A DNA stretch of 64,000 nucleotides from Tritonibacter scottomollicae (GCF_003003215.1 NZ_PVUF01000004.1:186001-250000), one strand, 5' to 3'. Positions 7,886 through 17,792 are shown, counted from the first letter of the stretch. The notes: a model not told the origin generated them from the letters alone. Made by a program: numbers and translations.

Positions 7886-7918
7886 CTTGCGGGGCCATGC
7901 ATTCCCATTGTATCCCTA
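7886..7918 (+). promoter_or_regulatory. Probable promoter of the mraZ leader with minus-strand MraZ-like boxes
   Basis: A -35-like TTGCGG (7887-7892) is followed after 18 nt by TATCCC (7911-7916), giving a start near 7923 and a leader of about 273 nt. GCCAT (7894), CCCAT (7904) and CCCTA (7914) lie at exact 10-bp steps; on the minus strand these read ATGGC, ATGGG, TAGGG, similar to MraZ boxes, and they overlap the promoter. The -10 is weak, so the call rests mainly on leader length and position. A pair TGGGA/GGGGA with the same phase lies at 7721-7735. Confidence 0.4.
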
Positions 7919-7922
7919 ATTC

Positions 7923-8135
7923 ATCGGATGAGAACGAAGAGCACGGGGCAACAAACGACCCCAACCTTACAAAACGGCAGGTTTCATACAGGCCTTCGCT
8001 TTCATCAATGAAGAGATCCGGCGCGCGAGCGAGCAGACATCCCCCCAGGTGGCGCGCGCAGTCGGACACCCCGCATAGCGGGTCAAGGCGGCGGGTTGAT
8101 CAGTGGCAGCGGATCAACTCGCCCCTTTTGGTTTT
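7923..8135 (+). ncRNA. upsM: UpsM-like leader RNA upstream of mraZ
   Basis: In Rhodobacter sphaeroides the dcw mRNA has a 268-nt leader with an intrinsic terminator; when transcription stops there it yields the sRNA UpsM (about 206 nt), reported as confined to Rhodobacteraceae. Here the distance from the inferred start (near 7923) to mraZ is ~273 nt and to the end of the terminator T-tract ~213 nt, which agrees well. No open reading frame with a ribosome site is seen in the segment. The 5' end is approximate, and sequence similarity to UpsM was not tested. Confidence 0.6.
8091..8135 (+). terminator. Intrinsic terminator in the mraZ leader
   Basis: GCGGGTTGATC (8091-8101) pairs along all 11 positions (one G-U) with GATCAACTCGC (8112-8122) around a 10-nt loop, followed by CCCTTTTGGTTTT. 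It lies 60 nt before the mraZ start, so it can attenuate the whole dcw operon and define the 3' end of an UpsM-like RNA. Confidence 0.75.
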
Positions 8136-8195
8136 AAGGCCCCGGGTTCAGGACGAAGCCGGGGAAACGCGCGGGACGCGGGAAAGGGCGGCGCA

Positions 8196-8699
8196 GTGGG
8201 TCGCAGGTTCAGAGGCGAGAGCCACCACAAGGTGGACAGCAAGGGGCGGGTGTCTATCCCAGCCTCCTTTCGCCGTGTGCTGGAATCCTCCGACCCGAAC
8301 TGGCAGCCCGGTGACAGTCCCGAACTGGTGATCGTTTACGGCGACCACCGCCGCCAGTACCTCGAATGCTACACCATGGAGGCCATTGAAGAGGTCGACG
8401 CCAAGATCGCGGCGTTGCCCCGTGGCTCTCGCGGGCGCAAGGTCCTTGAGCGTATCTTCAATGGTCAGTCCCTGCCCACCACCGTCGATGAGACCGGTCG
8501 CCTTGTGCTGCCGGCCAAACTGCGGCAGAAGATCGACCTCGATAACGAGGCCTTCTTTATCGCATCCGGCGACACCTTTCAGATCTGGAAGCCCGAGACC
8601 TACGATGAGGTCGAGATGGCCGAAGCTGAGAAGCTGCTGGACGATCTGCCCGAAGACTTCGATCCCCTTGAATTCCTAGACGGCGCCGGAGGCGCGTAA
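8196..8699 (+). CDS. mraZ: Transcriptional regulator MraZ
   Basis: 167 residues from GTG 8196 (AAGGG at 8184-8188 upstream); longer in-frame starts run into the terminator region and are not conserved. Two SpoVT/AbrB-like modules carry the MraZ signatures DSKGRVSIPASFR and DETGRLVLPAKLR. MraZ forms ring oligomers and represses the dcw promoter by binding spaced TGGG repeats. It is the first gene of the cluster, 3 bp before rsmH. TGGG-like boxes upstream (7534-7589, 7894-7918) suggest autoregulation. The C-terminus is acidic. Confidence 0.93.
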   Translation: MGRRFRGESHHKVDSKGRVSIPASFRRVLESSDPNWQPGDSPELVIVYGDHRRQYLECYTMEAIEEVDAKIAALPRGSRGRKVLERIFNGQSLPTTVDETGRLVLPAKLRQKIDLDNEAFFIASGDTFQIWKPETYDEVEMAEAEKLLDDLPEDFDPLEFLDGAGGA

Positions 8700-8702
8700 C
8701 TC

Positions 8703-9692
8703 ATGTCGGACCGCCCCGCTGCTTCTTCCGGTCCCCATATCCCCGTCCTGCTGAAGCCGCTGCTGGCGGCTGTGGCGCCGGTCCGGGGGCGCTGGCTCGA
8801 TGGCACATTCGGGGCAGGGGGCTATACCAAGGGTCTGCTGGCCGCCGGGGCCGATCAGGTCATCGGCGTCGACCGCGATCCGCTGGCTTTCGAGATGGCG
8901 CAGCCCTGGGCGGCGGACTACGGCGACAAGCTGGTGCTGCAGCAGGGGGTCTTCTCCCGCATGGATGACTACGCGCAGGATCTGGACGGCGTGGTGCTGG
9001 ACCTTGGTGTCTCCTCTATGCAGCTTGACCTGGCCGAGCGGGGGTTTTCCTTCATGAAGGACGGCCCGCTCGATATGCGCATGTCGCAGGACGGCCCCTC
9101 TGCCGCGGATCTGGTGGCAGAGCTCACCGAGGTGCAACTGGCGGATATCATTTACAATTTCGGCGAGGAGCGTGCCTCGCGCCGGATCGCCAAGGCCATC
9201 GTGCGCGAGCGCGCCATTGAGCCGATCACCACCACCCTGCGCCTGACCGAGATCATTGAGAGCTGCCTGCCGCGTCCCAAGCCCGGCCAGTCGCATCCCG
9301 CCACACGCAGCTTTCAGGCGCTGCGCATCGCGGTGAACGGCGAATACGAGGAGCTGATGGGCGGTTTGCTGGCTGCCGAACGGGCGCTGAAACCCGGCGG
9401 CCTCTTGGCGGTGGTGACCTTCCATTCGGTCGAGGATCGCATGGTCAAACGCTTCTTCCAGCACCGCGCCAACAAGACCGGAAATGCCAACCGCTACGCC
9501 CCCGCACTTGAAGAGCTGCCAAGCCAGTTCGAGCTGGTCACCCGCAAGGCCGTTGGTCCCGATGACGAGGAGCTGGCGCAGAACCCTAGATCGCGCTCGG
9601 CCCTGTTGCGCGTGGGGCGCCGTACGGATGCGGCCCCGACCGAAATCACCGCCCGCGAACTGAGCATGCCGCAGTTGAAAGAGACGCGCTGA
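8703..9692 (+). CDS. rsmH: 16S rRNA m4C1402 methyltransferase RsmH
   Basis: 329 residues. RsmH methylates N4 of C1402 in 16S rRNA using S-adenosylmethionine. Visible signatures are [10 protein letters not shown] at the start, the SAM-binding [21 protein letters not shown], and [15 protein letters not shown] with [10 protein letters not shown] in the C-terminal half. It is the usual second gene of the dcw operon; its stop overlaps the ftsL start (TGATG), giving translational coupling. Length is as expected. Confidence 0.96.
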   Translation: MSDRPAASSGPHIPVLLKPLLAAVAPVRGRWLDGTFGAGGYTKGLLAAGADQVIGVDRDPLAFEMAQPWAADYGDKLVLQQGVFSRMDDYAQDLDGVVLDLGVSSMQLDLAERGFSFMKDGPLDMRMSQDGPSAADLVAELTEVQLADIIYNFGEERASRRIAKAIVRERAIEPITTTLRLTEIIESCLPRPKPGQSHPATRSFQALRIAVNGEYEELMGGLLAAERALKPGGLLAVVTFHSVEDRMVKRFFQHRANKTGNANRYAPALEELPSQFELVTRKAVGPDDEELAQNPRSRSALLRVGRRTDAAPTEITARELSMPQLKETR

Positions 9693-10039
9693 TGAGAACC
9701 CTTGCCTATATTCTGACGATCCTCGCGGTCTTTGGTCTGGCATTCTGGGCCTACCGCGAGAATTACGCCACGCAACAGGTGCTGAAAGAAACCCGCGGCC
9801 TGCGCAGCAATATTGCCGCGGCCCAGGTGCGTCTCAGCGTGTTGCGGGCGGAATGGGCCTATCTCAACCGCCCGGATCGGCTGCGCAATCTTGCCGAGCT
9901 GAACTTTGACAGCCTCGGTCTGGTGCCGCTGCGTCCGGATCAGTTTGGCCGCGTCGACGAAGTGTCCTTTCCGCCCTCAGGTCTGGTGATCGAAGAGGGC
10001 GTTGAAGTGTCCGCCTATGGGCAGGAGGACGACCAATGA
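9692..10039 (+). CDS. ftsL: Cell division protein FtsL
   Basis: 115 residues with a short cytoplasmic start, one membrane segment (about residues 4-20, YILTILAVFGLAFWAY) and a periplasmic coiled coil, the FtsL plan. FtsL joins FtsB and FtsQ in the divisome and activates FtsWI. Sequence conservation in FtsL is low, so identity rests on topology, size and place between rsmH and ftsI. It overlaps both neighbours (TGATG upstream, ATGA downstream). Confidence 0.85.
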   Translation: MRTLAYILTILAVFGLAFWAYRENYATQQVLKETRGLRSNIAAAQVRLSVLRAEWAYLNRPDRLRNLAELNFDSLGLVPLRPDQFGRVDEVSFPPSGLVIEEGVEVSAYGQEDDQ

Positions 10040-11820
10040 TCCGCACGCCTCTGCGTCCCTTGGCCCGTGTGCTGCCAGCCCGTGCGCGCGGCGAGAACCC
10101 GGACCTGATCGAGCGCGAGAACCTCGCGCAGCGCCACAGCGAGATGGAGGTGCGCGCGCGCACCCGTGCCGAGGGCCGGCTGCTGGTCTTGGCGGCGTTC
10201 TTTGTCTGTGCCTATGTGGCGATCGGCGGGCGTATGGCGTTTATGGCAACCTCCGAGCCGTCAGAGCCGGTGGCCTCCGTCGGGGGCAGCGCGATTGCCA
10301 ACCAGCGGGCCGATATCGTGGACCGTGATGGCCGCATCTTGGCGACCAACTTCGAGACCCATTCGCTCTATGCGCAGCCGCCGCAGATGATTGATCCCGT
10401 CGCCGCCGCCGACAAGCTGGTGGCGATCTTCCCCGATCTGGAGCGCGAGCGCCTGCTGAAGGATTTCACGGGTAAGCGCAAGTTCCTGTGGATCAAGAAG
10501 AAAATCAGCCCGGAACAGCTTCAGGCAGTGCATGATATCGGTGATCCGGGGTTGATGTTCGGGCCGCGTGAAATGCGCCTGTATCCCAATGGTCAACTGG
10601 CGTCCCATGTGCTGGGCGGTGCGTCCTTCGGCAAGGAGGGCGTGAGCGCGGCCGAAGTGATCGGTGTAGCCGGGGTTGAAAAACAATTCGACGACTACCT
10701 GCGCGACCCGGCCAATGCGGGTAAGCCGCTGGAGTTGAGCCTCGATCTGTCGGTGCAGGACGCCTCCGAAGAGGTGCTCTATGGCGGCATGAAGCTGATG
10801 AACGCCAAGGGGGCGACTTCGATCCTGATGGACGTGCACACCGGGGAGGTGATCTCGGTCGCAAGCCTGCCGGATTTCGACCCCAACGAGCGGCCCCGGC
10901 CGCCAACCTCCGGTTTCGACCCGTCGCAAAGCCCGCTGTTCAACCGCTCGGTTCAGGGGGTCTATGAGCTGGGCTCCACCTTCAAGATCTTCACCGCGGC
11001 GCAGGCGATGGAGCTGGATCTGGTGACGCCGGACACGGTCATCGACATTCGTGGCCCCCTGCGCTGGGGCAAGTTCTCGATCAAAGATTTCAGCAACTAC
11101 GGCAAGGAGTTGACGGTTTCCCGTATCATCGAGAAATCGTCCAACATCGGCACGGCGCGCATGGCCCAGCAGATCGGGGCCGAGCGTCAGCGGGCGTTCC
11201 TCGACCGGCTCGGCATGCTGAAGCCCACCCCGTTCGAGATCGTCGAGGCCTCCGGTGGTCAGCCGCTGTTGCCCAAGAACTGGTCGGAACTGTCAACAAT
11301 GACCATTTCCTACGGTCACGGTATTTCCACCACCCCAATGCATCTTGCGGCGGGCTACGCGGCGATTGCCAATGGCGGGCGCTATGTGGCGCCAACGATC
11401 CTGAAGCAGACTGGCCCTCAGATGGGTGAGCGCATCGTGAGTGAAGAGGTGGCAAAGGCGTCACTGGACATGCTGCGACTGGTCGTCAGCAACGGCACAG
11501 CCTCCATGGCTGAGGTGAAAGGCTACAGCGTGGGTGGGAAAACCGGCTCCGCTGACAAGCCAAAGCCGATGGGCGGCTATTACAAGGACAAGGTGATCGC
11601 GACCTTTGCGGCTGTCTTTCCCACCGATGAGCCGAAGTATGTGTTGGTGGTGACGCTCGATGAACCTGAAATCATCGCCCATGGCGAGGATCGTCGCACC
11701 GCGGGTTGGACTGCGGCACCGGTTGCCGGAGAGATGATTGCACGGCTGGCGCCGCTGCTTGGCCTCAGACCGCAGATTGAACCCGCCCATATCTCTGGTG
11801 TAACCCTCACCTCAAACTAA
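10036..11820 (+). CDS. ftsI: Septal peptidoglycan transpeptidase FtsI (PBP3)
   Basis: 594 residues, a class B penicillin-binding protein. One N-terminal membrane anchor (about residues 50-68), a pedestal domain, then the transpeptidase domain with active-site STFK (in YELGSTFKIF), SSN (KSSNIG) and KTG (GGKTGSADKP). It cross-links septal peptidoglycan with its partner FtsW. The N-terminus is extended by about 40 basic residues before the anchor, as is common in alphaproteobacteria. The start overlaps ftsL by 4 nt and murE follows 14 bp downstream. Confidence 0.95.
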   Translation: MIRTPLRPLARVLPARARGENPDLIERENLAQRHSEMEVRARTRAEGRLLVLAAFFVCAYVAIGGRMAFMATSEPSEPVASVGGSAIANQRADIVDRDGRILATNFETHSLYAQPPQMIDPVAAADKLVAIFPDLERERLLKDFTGKRKFLWIKKKISPEQLQAVHDIGDPGLMFGPREMRLYPNGQLASHVLGGASFGKEGVSAAEVIGVAGVEKQFDDYLRDPANAGKPLELSLDLSVQDASEEVLYGGMKLMNAKGATSILMDVHTGEVISVASLPDFDPNERPRPPTSGFDPSQSPLFNRSVQGVYELGSTFKIFTAAQAMELDLVTPDTVIDIRGPLRWGKFSIKDFSNYGKELTVSRIIEKSSNIGTARMAQQIGAERQRAFLDRLGMLKPTPFEIVEASGGQPLLPKNWSELSTMTISYGHGISTTPMHLAAGYAAIANGGRYVAPTILKQTGPQMGERIVSEEVAKASLDMLRLVVSNGTASMAEVKGYSVGGKTGSADKPKPMGGYYKDKVIATFAAVFPTDEPKYVLVVTLDEPEIIAHGEDRRTAGWTAAPVAGEMIARLAPLLGLRPQIEPAHISGVTLTSN

Positions 11821-11834
11821 CATGTGGGGACACC

Positions 11835-13319
11835 ATGAACGACAAACCAGCGCTTAAGCTCAGCCAGTTGGGGCTGACCGCACGTGGCGGTATCGATCCG
11901 GTGATTTCCGGGCTGGCGGTGGACAGCCGTGATGTGCGGCAAGGCTTTGTTTTTGCGGCCCTGCCGGGCACCCGTGTGCATGGGGCCGAATTTGTCCCGC
12001 AGGTTCTGGAGCAGGGCGCAGTTGCGATTCTGACCGATGCCCATGGTGCAGAGACCGCAGGGGCGGCAATTGCGGCCGCCGGGGCCGCGCTGGTTGTCAC
12101 AGAGGACCCGCGGCAGGCCCTGTCGGGCGCGGCGGCGCTGTGGTTCGGCGGACAACCGCCGGTCGCGGTGGCGGTGACCGGCACCAACGGCAAGACCTCG
12201 GTTGCCACCTTCCTGCGCATGATCTGGACGGAACTCGGCCATCAGGCGGTGAACCTTGGCACCACCGGGATCGAGGGGGCATGGACCCATCCGCTCGCCC
12301 ATACCACGCCGGAGCCGATCACGCTTCACCGTGCCCTCGCGGCGGCGGCAGAGGCGGGTGTCACCCATGTGGCGATGGAGGCATCTTCGCACGGGCTGGA
12401 TCAGCGCCGCCTGGACGGCGTGCAGCTTCTGGCCGGGGGCTTTACCAACTTCACGCAGGATCATCTCGACTATCACGAAACCTTCGAGGCCTATTTCGCC
12501 GCCAAGGCCGGTTTGTTTCGCCGTGTCATGTCGGAAGATGACGTGGCCGTTATCAACATGTCTGACCCGCGCGGTGCGGAGATGCGGGCCATTGCAGCTG
12601 CACGCGGCCAGGAGGTGATCTCCGTTGGTCGCGGCCTCGGGGATCTTGCGTTGATGGGCATGCGGGTGGATGCCACCGGGCAGGATATCCGCTTCACCTG
12701 GCATGACCGCCCCTTTGCCAAGCGGCTCAACCTGATCGGCGGTTTCCAGGCGGAGAACATTCTGGTTGCGGCGGGGCTTGCCATTGCCAGCGGCGAGGTG
12801 CCGGAGCAGGTGTTTGAAACACTGCCGCATCTCAGCACAGTGCGGGGCCGGATGGAGCTGGCCGCGACGCGTGATAATGGCGCGACGGTTTTTGTCGATT
12901 ACGCCCATACGCCCGATGCGGTGGCCACCGCGATCAAGGCCTTGCGCCCGCATGTGCTGGGACGTCTTGTGGCCATCGTTGGTGCGGGCGGCGACCGGGA
13001 CGCAACCAAGCGCCCCCTGATGGGGCAGGCGGCGCATGACCACGCGGATGCGGTGATCGTCACCGACGACAACCCCCGCTCGGAAGATCCCGAAGCGATC
13101 CGCGCTGCCGTCATGGGTGGTGCGCCAAATGCCCTGAACGTGGGCGACCGGGCCGAGGCGATCCTGCGCGGGGTCGACATGCTGGAGCCGGGTGACGCGC
13201 TGCTGATTTGTGGCAAGGGCCATGAGAGCGGCCAGACCATTGGCAACGACGTGTTGCCCTTTGACGATGTGGAACAGGCCAGCATGGCCGTCGCCGCGCT
13301 GGATGGGAGGCTGGCATGA
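11835..13319 (+). CDS. murE: UDP-MurNAc-tripeptide synthetase MurE (meso-diaminopimelate adding)
   Basis: 494 residues. MurE adds the third residue of the stem peptide. The ATP-binding loop is GTNGKTSVATF; the substrate-selecting motif is DNPR (in TDDNPRSEDP), which marks enzymes using meso-diaminopimelate, as expected for a Gram-negative. The C-terminal GKGHESGQ motif is also present. The stop overlaps the murF start (ATGA). The three-domain Mur ligase layout and length are normal. Confidence 0.96.
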   Translation: MNDKPALKLSQLGLTARGGIDPVISGLAVDSRDVRQGFVFAALPGTRVHGAEFVPQVLEQGAVAILTDAHGAETAGAAIAAAGAALVVTEDPRQALSGAAALWFGGQPPVAVAVTGTNGKTSVATFLRMIWTELGHQAVNLGTTGIEGAWTHPLAHTTPEPITLHRALAAAAEAGVTHVAMEASSHGLDQRRLDGVQLLAGGFTNFTQDHLDYHETFEAYFAAKAGLFRRVMSEDDVAVINMSDPRGAEMRAIAAARGQEVISVGRGLGDLALMGMRVDATGQDIRFTWHDRPFAKRLNLIGGFQAENILVAAGLAIASGEVPEQVFETLPHLSTVRGRMELAATRDNGATVFVDYAHTPDAVATAIKALRPHVLGRLVAIVGAGGDRDATKRPLMGQAAHDHADAVIVTDDNPRSEDPEAIRAAVMGGAPNALNVGDRAEAILRGVDMLEPGDALLICGKGHESGQTIGNDVLPFDDVEQASMAVAALDGRLA

Positions 13320-14707
13320 GCCTTTGGACCGCACAGGAGGCCGCCGCCGCAACGGGCGGGCAGGCCATAACCGACTGGCGCGTCGACGGGATTTCCATCG
13401 ACACCCGTAGCCTGCAACCGGGCGATCTGTTCGTGGCGCTCACTGCGGCGCGGGACGGGCATGACTTCGTGGCGCAGGCGCTGGAAAAGGGGGCGGGGGC
13501 CGCATTGGTGTCGAGCATCCCTGAAGGGGTCGCCGCCGATGCGCCGCTCTTGGTCGTGGAGGACGTACAGGCCGGGCTTGAGGCATTGGGACGGGCCGGG
13601 CGGGCCCGGACGCAGGCCCGCGTGGTTGCGGTTACGGGGTCTGTCGGCAAGACCTCGACCAAGGAAATGCTGGCCGCGATGCTGGCGCCGCAGGGCCGCA
13701 CCCATGCCGCTGTGGCGAGTTTCAACAACCACTGGGGCGTGCCGCTGACACTGGCGCGGATGCCTGCCGATACGGAATTTGCGGTGATCGAGGTCGGTAT
13801 GAACCACCCCGGCGAGATCGCGCCACTGGCCCTGCAGGCGCGCCCGCATGTGGCCATGGTGACCACCGTCGCCGCCGTGCATCTGGAAGCGTTTGAGGAT
13901 GTGGCCGGCATCGCCCGCGAGAAGGCGGCCATCCTTGAGGGGCTGGAGCCCGGCGGGGTTGCGGTGCTGAACGCCGACCTCGACGAAAGCCCGGTGCTGG
14001 GTGAGGTGGCCGTGGCCAAGGGCTGCGAGACCCGCTGGTTTGGACGCAGCGCATCAGACTATGCGCTCTGCGCCGTGGAGCTGGACGGTGATGTCACCCG
14101 CGCCTCCTATCGCTTTGAGGGGCGCGAGATCAGTGCAGAGATCCAGTCGCTTGGTGCGCATTTTGCCATGAATGCCATTGGCGCGCTTGCGGCGGTCACA
14201 GCACTTGGCGCGGACCTCGATCTGGCGCTGGCCGGGCTGGCGGGCTGGTCGCCGGTCAAGGGGCGCGGCGCGCGCTTCACTGTAGATCTACCCGACGGCA
14301 CCGTCACCGTGCTGGACGACGCCTATAACGCCAACCCCACCTCGGTCACGGCGGCGCTGACGGTGCTGGCCGCGACCAAGGGCGAGGGGCGCAGGATTGC
14401 CTTTCTGGGCGATATGGGCGAACTGGGCGACGAGGCCGCGACGCTCCATGCGCAGCTGGCCGCGTTTCCGGCGATGGACAATATTGATACCGTTCACTGT
14501 ATCGGACCGTTGATGGCAGCGCTGCATGCGGCTCTGCCCGAGGCCAAACGAGGCCTGCGGGTCGCAACCAGCGCCGAGGCGGTGGCAGCCCTCAAGGGGG
14601 AAATCCGCGCCGGCGATGTGGTCTTGGCCAAGGGCTCTCTCTACATGCAGATGGCGCGCGTGGTTGACGCGATCCGGGAAATCGGTCAAGGCAACGCACC
14701 TTCATGA
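13316..14707 (+). CDS. murF: UDP-MurNAc-tripeptide D-Ala-D-Ala ligase MurF
   Basis: 463 residues. MurF adds D-Ala-D-Ala to complete the UDP-MurNAc-pentapeptide. The N-terminal substrate domain has [16 protein letters not shown]; the ATP loop is [14 protein letters not shown]; the third domain has [10 protein letters not shown], all MurF signatures. It overlaps murE by 4 nt and stands 40 bp before mraY, which uses its product. Confidence 0.96.
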   Translation: MSLWTAQEAAAATGGQAITDWRVDGISIDTRSLQPGDLFVALTAARDGHDFVAQALEKGAGAALVSSIPEGVAADAPLLVVEDVQAGLEALGRAGRARTQARVVAVTGSVGKTSTKEMLAAMLAPQGRTHAAVASFNNHWGVPLTLARMPADTEFAVIEVGMNHPGEIAPLALQARPHVAMVTTVAAVHLEAFEDVAGIAREKAAILEGLEPGGVAVLNADLDESPVLGEVAVAKGCETRWFGRSASDYALCAVELDGDVTRASYRFEGREISAEIQSLGAHFAMNAIGALAAVTALGADLDLALAGLAGWSPVKGRGARFTVDLPDGTVTVLDDAYNANPTSVTAALTVLAATKGEGRRIAFLGDMGELGDEAATLHAQLAAFPAMDNIDTVHCIGPLMAALHAALPEAKRGLRVATSAEAVAALKGEIRAGDVVLAKGSLYMQMARVVDAIREIGQGNAPS

Positions 14708-14747
14708 CACATCAACTTGCACCACTCAGAACAGGAACCGCTCTGGT

Positions 14748-15830
14748 ATGCTTTACTGGCTGACCGCCCTGTCGGACGGGGGGGACTTTTTCAACCTCTT
14801 CCGCTACATCACCTTCCGCGCTGGCGGAGCTTTCCTGACCGCGCTGATCTTTGGCTTCGTGTTTGGCAAACCGCTGATCAACGTGCTGCGCCGCCGGCAA
14901 GGCAAGGGGCAGCCGATCCGCGACGACGGGCCGGAGGGGCATCTGGCCAAGGCCGGCACCCCCACCATGGGCGGCTTGCTGATCGTGGGGGCGCTGTTGT
15001 TCTCGACCCTCGTCTGGGCGCGCTGGGACAACCCGTTTGTCTGGCTGGTGCTGTTTGTGACCATGTCGTTCGGCCTGATCGGGTTTGCGGATGACTATGC
15101 CAAGGTCTCCAAGCAGAACACCAAGGGCGTGCCGGGCAAGGTGCGGTTGGCGTTGGGGTTTGCGATCGCGATCATCGCGGCGCTTTGGGCCAGCTGGAGC
15201 CATCCGGTCGAGCTGCAGAACCAGCTTGCTCTGCCGGTGTTCAAGGACACGCTGGTAAACCTCGGGCTGCTCTATGTGCCGTTCTGCATCTGCGTCATCG
15301 TCGGCGCGGCCAACGCGGTGAACCTGACGGATGGCTTGGATGGTCTGGCGATCATGCCGGTGATGGTCGCGGCGGGCACGCTGGGCATCATCGCCTACGC
15401 GGTGGGGCGTGTCGATTTTACCGAATACCTGGATGTGCACTATGTGCCGGGCACCGGTGAAATTCTGATCTTTACCGCGGCGCTGTTTGGCGGCGGGCTG
15501 GGGTTCTTGTGGTACAACGCGCCACCGGCTGCTGTGTTCATGGGCGACACCGGCTCTCTCGCGCTGGGTGGGGCCCTTGGTGCGATCGCCGTGGCGACCA
15601 AACACGAACTGGTGCTGGCCATCGTGGGTGGGCTGTTTGTGGTCGAGGCGCTGTCGGTGATCGTGCAGGTGCTCTACTTCAAGCGCACCGGCAAGCGGGT
15701 GTTCCTGATGGCGCCGATCCATCACCACTACGAGAAAAAGGGCTGGGCAGAGCCGACCATCGTGATCCGCTTCTGGATCATCTCGCTGATCCTGGCGTTG
15801 ATCGGACTGGCAACACTGAAGGTCCGCTGA
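14748..15830 (+). CDS. mraY: Phospho-MurNAc-pentapeptide transferase MraY
   Basis: 360 residues from ATG 14748; an earlier in-frame start lies deep inside murF. MraY is an integral membrane enzyme of about ten helices that links phospho-MurNAc-pentapeptide to undecaprenyl phosphate, making lipid I. Signatures: AGTPTMGG near the start, [20 protein letters not shown] and the His-rich loop [11 protein letters not shown]. It ends the first half of the cluster; a 521-bp repeat-rich gap follows before murD. Confidence 0.96.
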   Translation: MLYWLTALSDGGDFFNLFRYITFRAGGAFLTALIFGFVFGKPLINVLRRRQGKGQPIRDDGPEGHLAKAGTPTMGGLLIVGALLFSTLVWARWDNPFVWLVLFVTMSFGLIGFADDYAKVSKQNTKGVPGKVRLALGFAIAIIAALWASWSHPVELQNQLALPVFKDTLVNLGLLYVPFCICVIVGAANAVNLTDGLDGLAIMPVMVAAGTLGIIAYAVGRVDFTEYLDVHYVPGTGEILIFTAALFGGGLGFLWYNAPPAAVFMGDTGSLALGGALGAIAVATKHELVLAIVGGLFVVEALSVIVQVLYFKRTGKRVFLMAPIHHHYEKKGWAEPTIVIRFWIISLILALIGLATLKVR

Positions 15831-15843
15831 GGCCCAAGCGAAA

Positions 15844-15900
15844 GGGCAGCGCCCGACCCTGGGTGGGTGCAAAGCGCCCTCCCAGGGTCGGGCGCTGTCC
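15844..15900. repeat. Palindromic element, family member 1
   Basis: GGGCAGCGCCCGACCCTGGG (15844-15863) and CCCAGGGTCGGGCGCTGTCC (15881-15900) form inverted arms matching at 19 of 20 positions around 17 nt. The arm core AGCGCCCGACC recurs in the element at 49208-49359. It lies 13 bp after mraY and may also end or stabilise that transcript, although no T-tract follows. Confidence 0.7.
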
Positions 15901-16351
15901 GACCTCTCGGTCGAACGGGGGGGAGGCATCCAATCCACCTTGGGCACCCGACCTGCTGGCGGGGCGCTCAAGCGTTACTCTGAGATATGTGACACCGCGT
16001 TGGGGAAGCCTTGCGCGGTTTCGTCGTTAAGAAAGGCGGCGCCGCCGGAGGGGCGGAGCATGGGCTGGCCTGTTTTAAGGGCCAAATCCAGTGAGGCCTC
16101 GGGTGGATCCGCCCTGCACCCAATGAGGGGGTGGTCTCGGGACGGGCCGAACTCCTGTGGGTCTTTGATGTCGCGACGCATCAAGACTAGCACGCTGGCA
16201 TGAAGGTGGTGTCAGCAGGGAGCGCGCGAGGATGGCAACGGTTCGGTCCGACCTCTCGGTCAGGCGCTTTCCGGGTGCTCAAGCCCGCTTGCATTCCCGC
16301 CGCGCTCCGGTGCAGTGTCGCGCCGAACAGAGATGTCAGAAGAGGTGCGGC
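15901..16351. other. Gap before murD with 16-bp direct repeats
   Basis: GTCCGACCTCTCGGTC occurs at 15897-15912 and again at 16246-16261. Short open frames exist here on both strands (for example minus 15975-16193, 72 codons) but none has a convincing ribosome site or recognised domain. The stretch looks like inserted or decayed repeat DNA inside an otherwise compact operon. No promoter could be assigned. Confidence 0.5.
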
Positions 16352-17755
16352 ATGATCCCGGTTAAAGGTGTCACAGGGCAGAAGATTGCGGTCTTGGGGC
16401 TGGGCCGGTCCGGCCTCGCCACGGCGCGGGCGCTGCGCGAGGGCGGCGCGGAGGCGATCTGCTGGGACGACAACCCCGCCGCGCGGGAGGCCGCCGAAGG
16501 TGAGGGCTTTGCCTGCCGCGAGCTGACCAGACAGGACGCGTTCGACGATATCGCGGCGCTGATCGTGTCGCCGGGTATTCCGCATCTCTACCCCAAGCCA
16601 AACCCGGTGGTGCGCGCCGCCCTGATTGCGGGCGTGCCGGTGGACAATGACATCGGGCTGTTTTTCCGCTCTGTCGCCTCGGGCGAATGGGACGAGTTTG
16701 TCACCATGCCCAAGGTGATCGCGATCACCGGATCCAACGGCAAATCCACCACGGTGGCGCTCTTGAATCATATCCTTGAGCACGTGGGCCGCGACAGCCA
16801 GATGGCGGGCAACATCGGCCGCGGGGTGCTGGACATCGACCCGCCTGGCGATGGCGGCGTGGTGGTGCTGGAGCTCTCGTCCTACCAGACGGATCTGGCC
16901 CGGGCGCTGACGCCGGATGTGGCGGTCTTTACCAATCTGACGCCGGATCACCTGGACCGTCACGCCGGTATGGGCGGCTATTTTGCGGCCAAGCGACGGC
17001 TGTTCGCCGAAGGTGGTCCCGACCGCGCGGTCATCGGCGTTGACGAGGACGAGGGGCTGTTCCTGGCCGGGCAGCTGAGCGAGGGCAATGGCGATGACCG
17101 GGTGATCCGGGTGTCGTCAGGGCAGAAGCTGTCGGGCGGCGCGGGCTGGACGGTTTTTGCCCGCAAAGGGTTCCTGTCGGAATATCGCAAGGGGCGGCAG
17201 GCAGGATCGATCGACCTGCGCGACATTCCCGGTCTGCCCGGAGCGCACAACCATCAGAACGCCTGTGCGGCCTATGCGGCGGCGCGCACCCTGGGCCTGG
17301 CGCCCCGGGTGATCGAGGCGGCGATGCGCACATATCCCGGTCTGCCACACCGCAGTCAGCGCGTGGCCGAGGTGGATGGGGTGTCTTATGTGAATGACAG
17401 CAAGGCCACCAATGTCGACAGCGCGGCCAAGGCGCTAAGTGCCTTCAAGAAGATCCGCTGGATCTGCGGCGGGCTGGAGAAGGAAGGCGGGCTTGAGGGC
17501 CTCAAAGGCGCGACCGACGAGGTGGTCAAAGCCTATGTGATCGGCCGCGAGGCGGCGCAGTTCGCCATGCAGCTGGACGTGGAAGCCGAGGTCTGCACCT
17601 CCATGGCGCAGGCGGTCGCGCGCGCGGTGGCGGATGCAGAGCCGGGCGAAACCGTGCTGCTGGCTCCGGCGGCGGCAAGTTTCGACCAATACGACAGCTT
17701 TGAGAAGCGCGGCGAGGATTTCATCGCCGAAGTCACGGCCCGATTGCAACTCTGA
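16352..17755 (+). CDS. murD: UDP-MurNAc-L-Ala:D-Glu ligase MurD
   Basis: 467 residues from ATG 16352 (AGAGGTG upstream); an in-frame start at 16232 would add 40 residues from repeat DNA with no MurD similarity. MurD adds D-glutamate as the second stem residue. Seen: the N-terminal nucleotide-fold [12 protein letters not shown], the ATP loop [22 protein letters not shown], and DSKATN in the third domain ([13 protein letters not shown]). It is separated from ftsW by three unrelated genes, unlike the usual murD-ftsW order. Confidence 0.95.
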   Translation: MIPVKGVTGQKIAVLGLGRSGLATARALREGGAEAICWDDNPAAREAAEGEGFACRELTRQDAFDDIAALIVSPGIPHLYPKPNPVVRAALIAGVPVDNDIGLFFRSVASGEWDEFVTMPKVIAITGSNGKSTTVALLNHILEHVGRDSQMAGNIGRGVLDIDPPGDGGVVVLELSSYQTDLARALTPDVAVFTNLTPDHLDRHAGMGGYFAAKRRLFAEGGPDRAVIGVDEDEGLFLAGQLSEGNGDDRVIRVSSGQKLSGGAGWTVFARKGFLSEYRKGRQAGSIDLRDIPGLPGAHNHQNACAAYAAARTLGLAPRVIEAAMRTYPGLPHRSQRVAEVDGVSYVNDSKATNVDSAAKALSAFKKIRWICGGLEKEGGLEGLKGATDEVVKAYVIGREAAQFAMQLDVEAEVCTSMAQAVARAVADAEPGETVLLAPAAASFDQYDSFEKRGEDFIAEVTARLQL

Positions 17756-17792
17756 GGTCTGAGGCTGCCCGGACCTGCTGGCGCGGCCTTGG

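Noticed and set aside
7800-7890. tRNA-like 3' end on the minus strand upstream of mraZ
   Set aside because: The translation looked like that of a tRNA gene, but no TTCRANY loop or paired acceptor stem could be drawn.
7432-8195. RNase P RNA or tmRNA gene in the long mraZ upstream region
   Set aside because: The conserved RNase P core sequences and a tmRNA acceptor end are absent on both strands; the UpsM-type leader explains the space better.
15975-16193. 72-codon minus-strand frame in the mraY-murD gap
   Set aside because: No ribosome site or recognised domain, and it lies between direct repeats; treated as non-coding repeat DNA.
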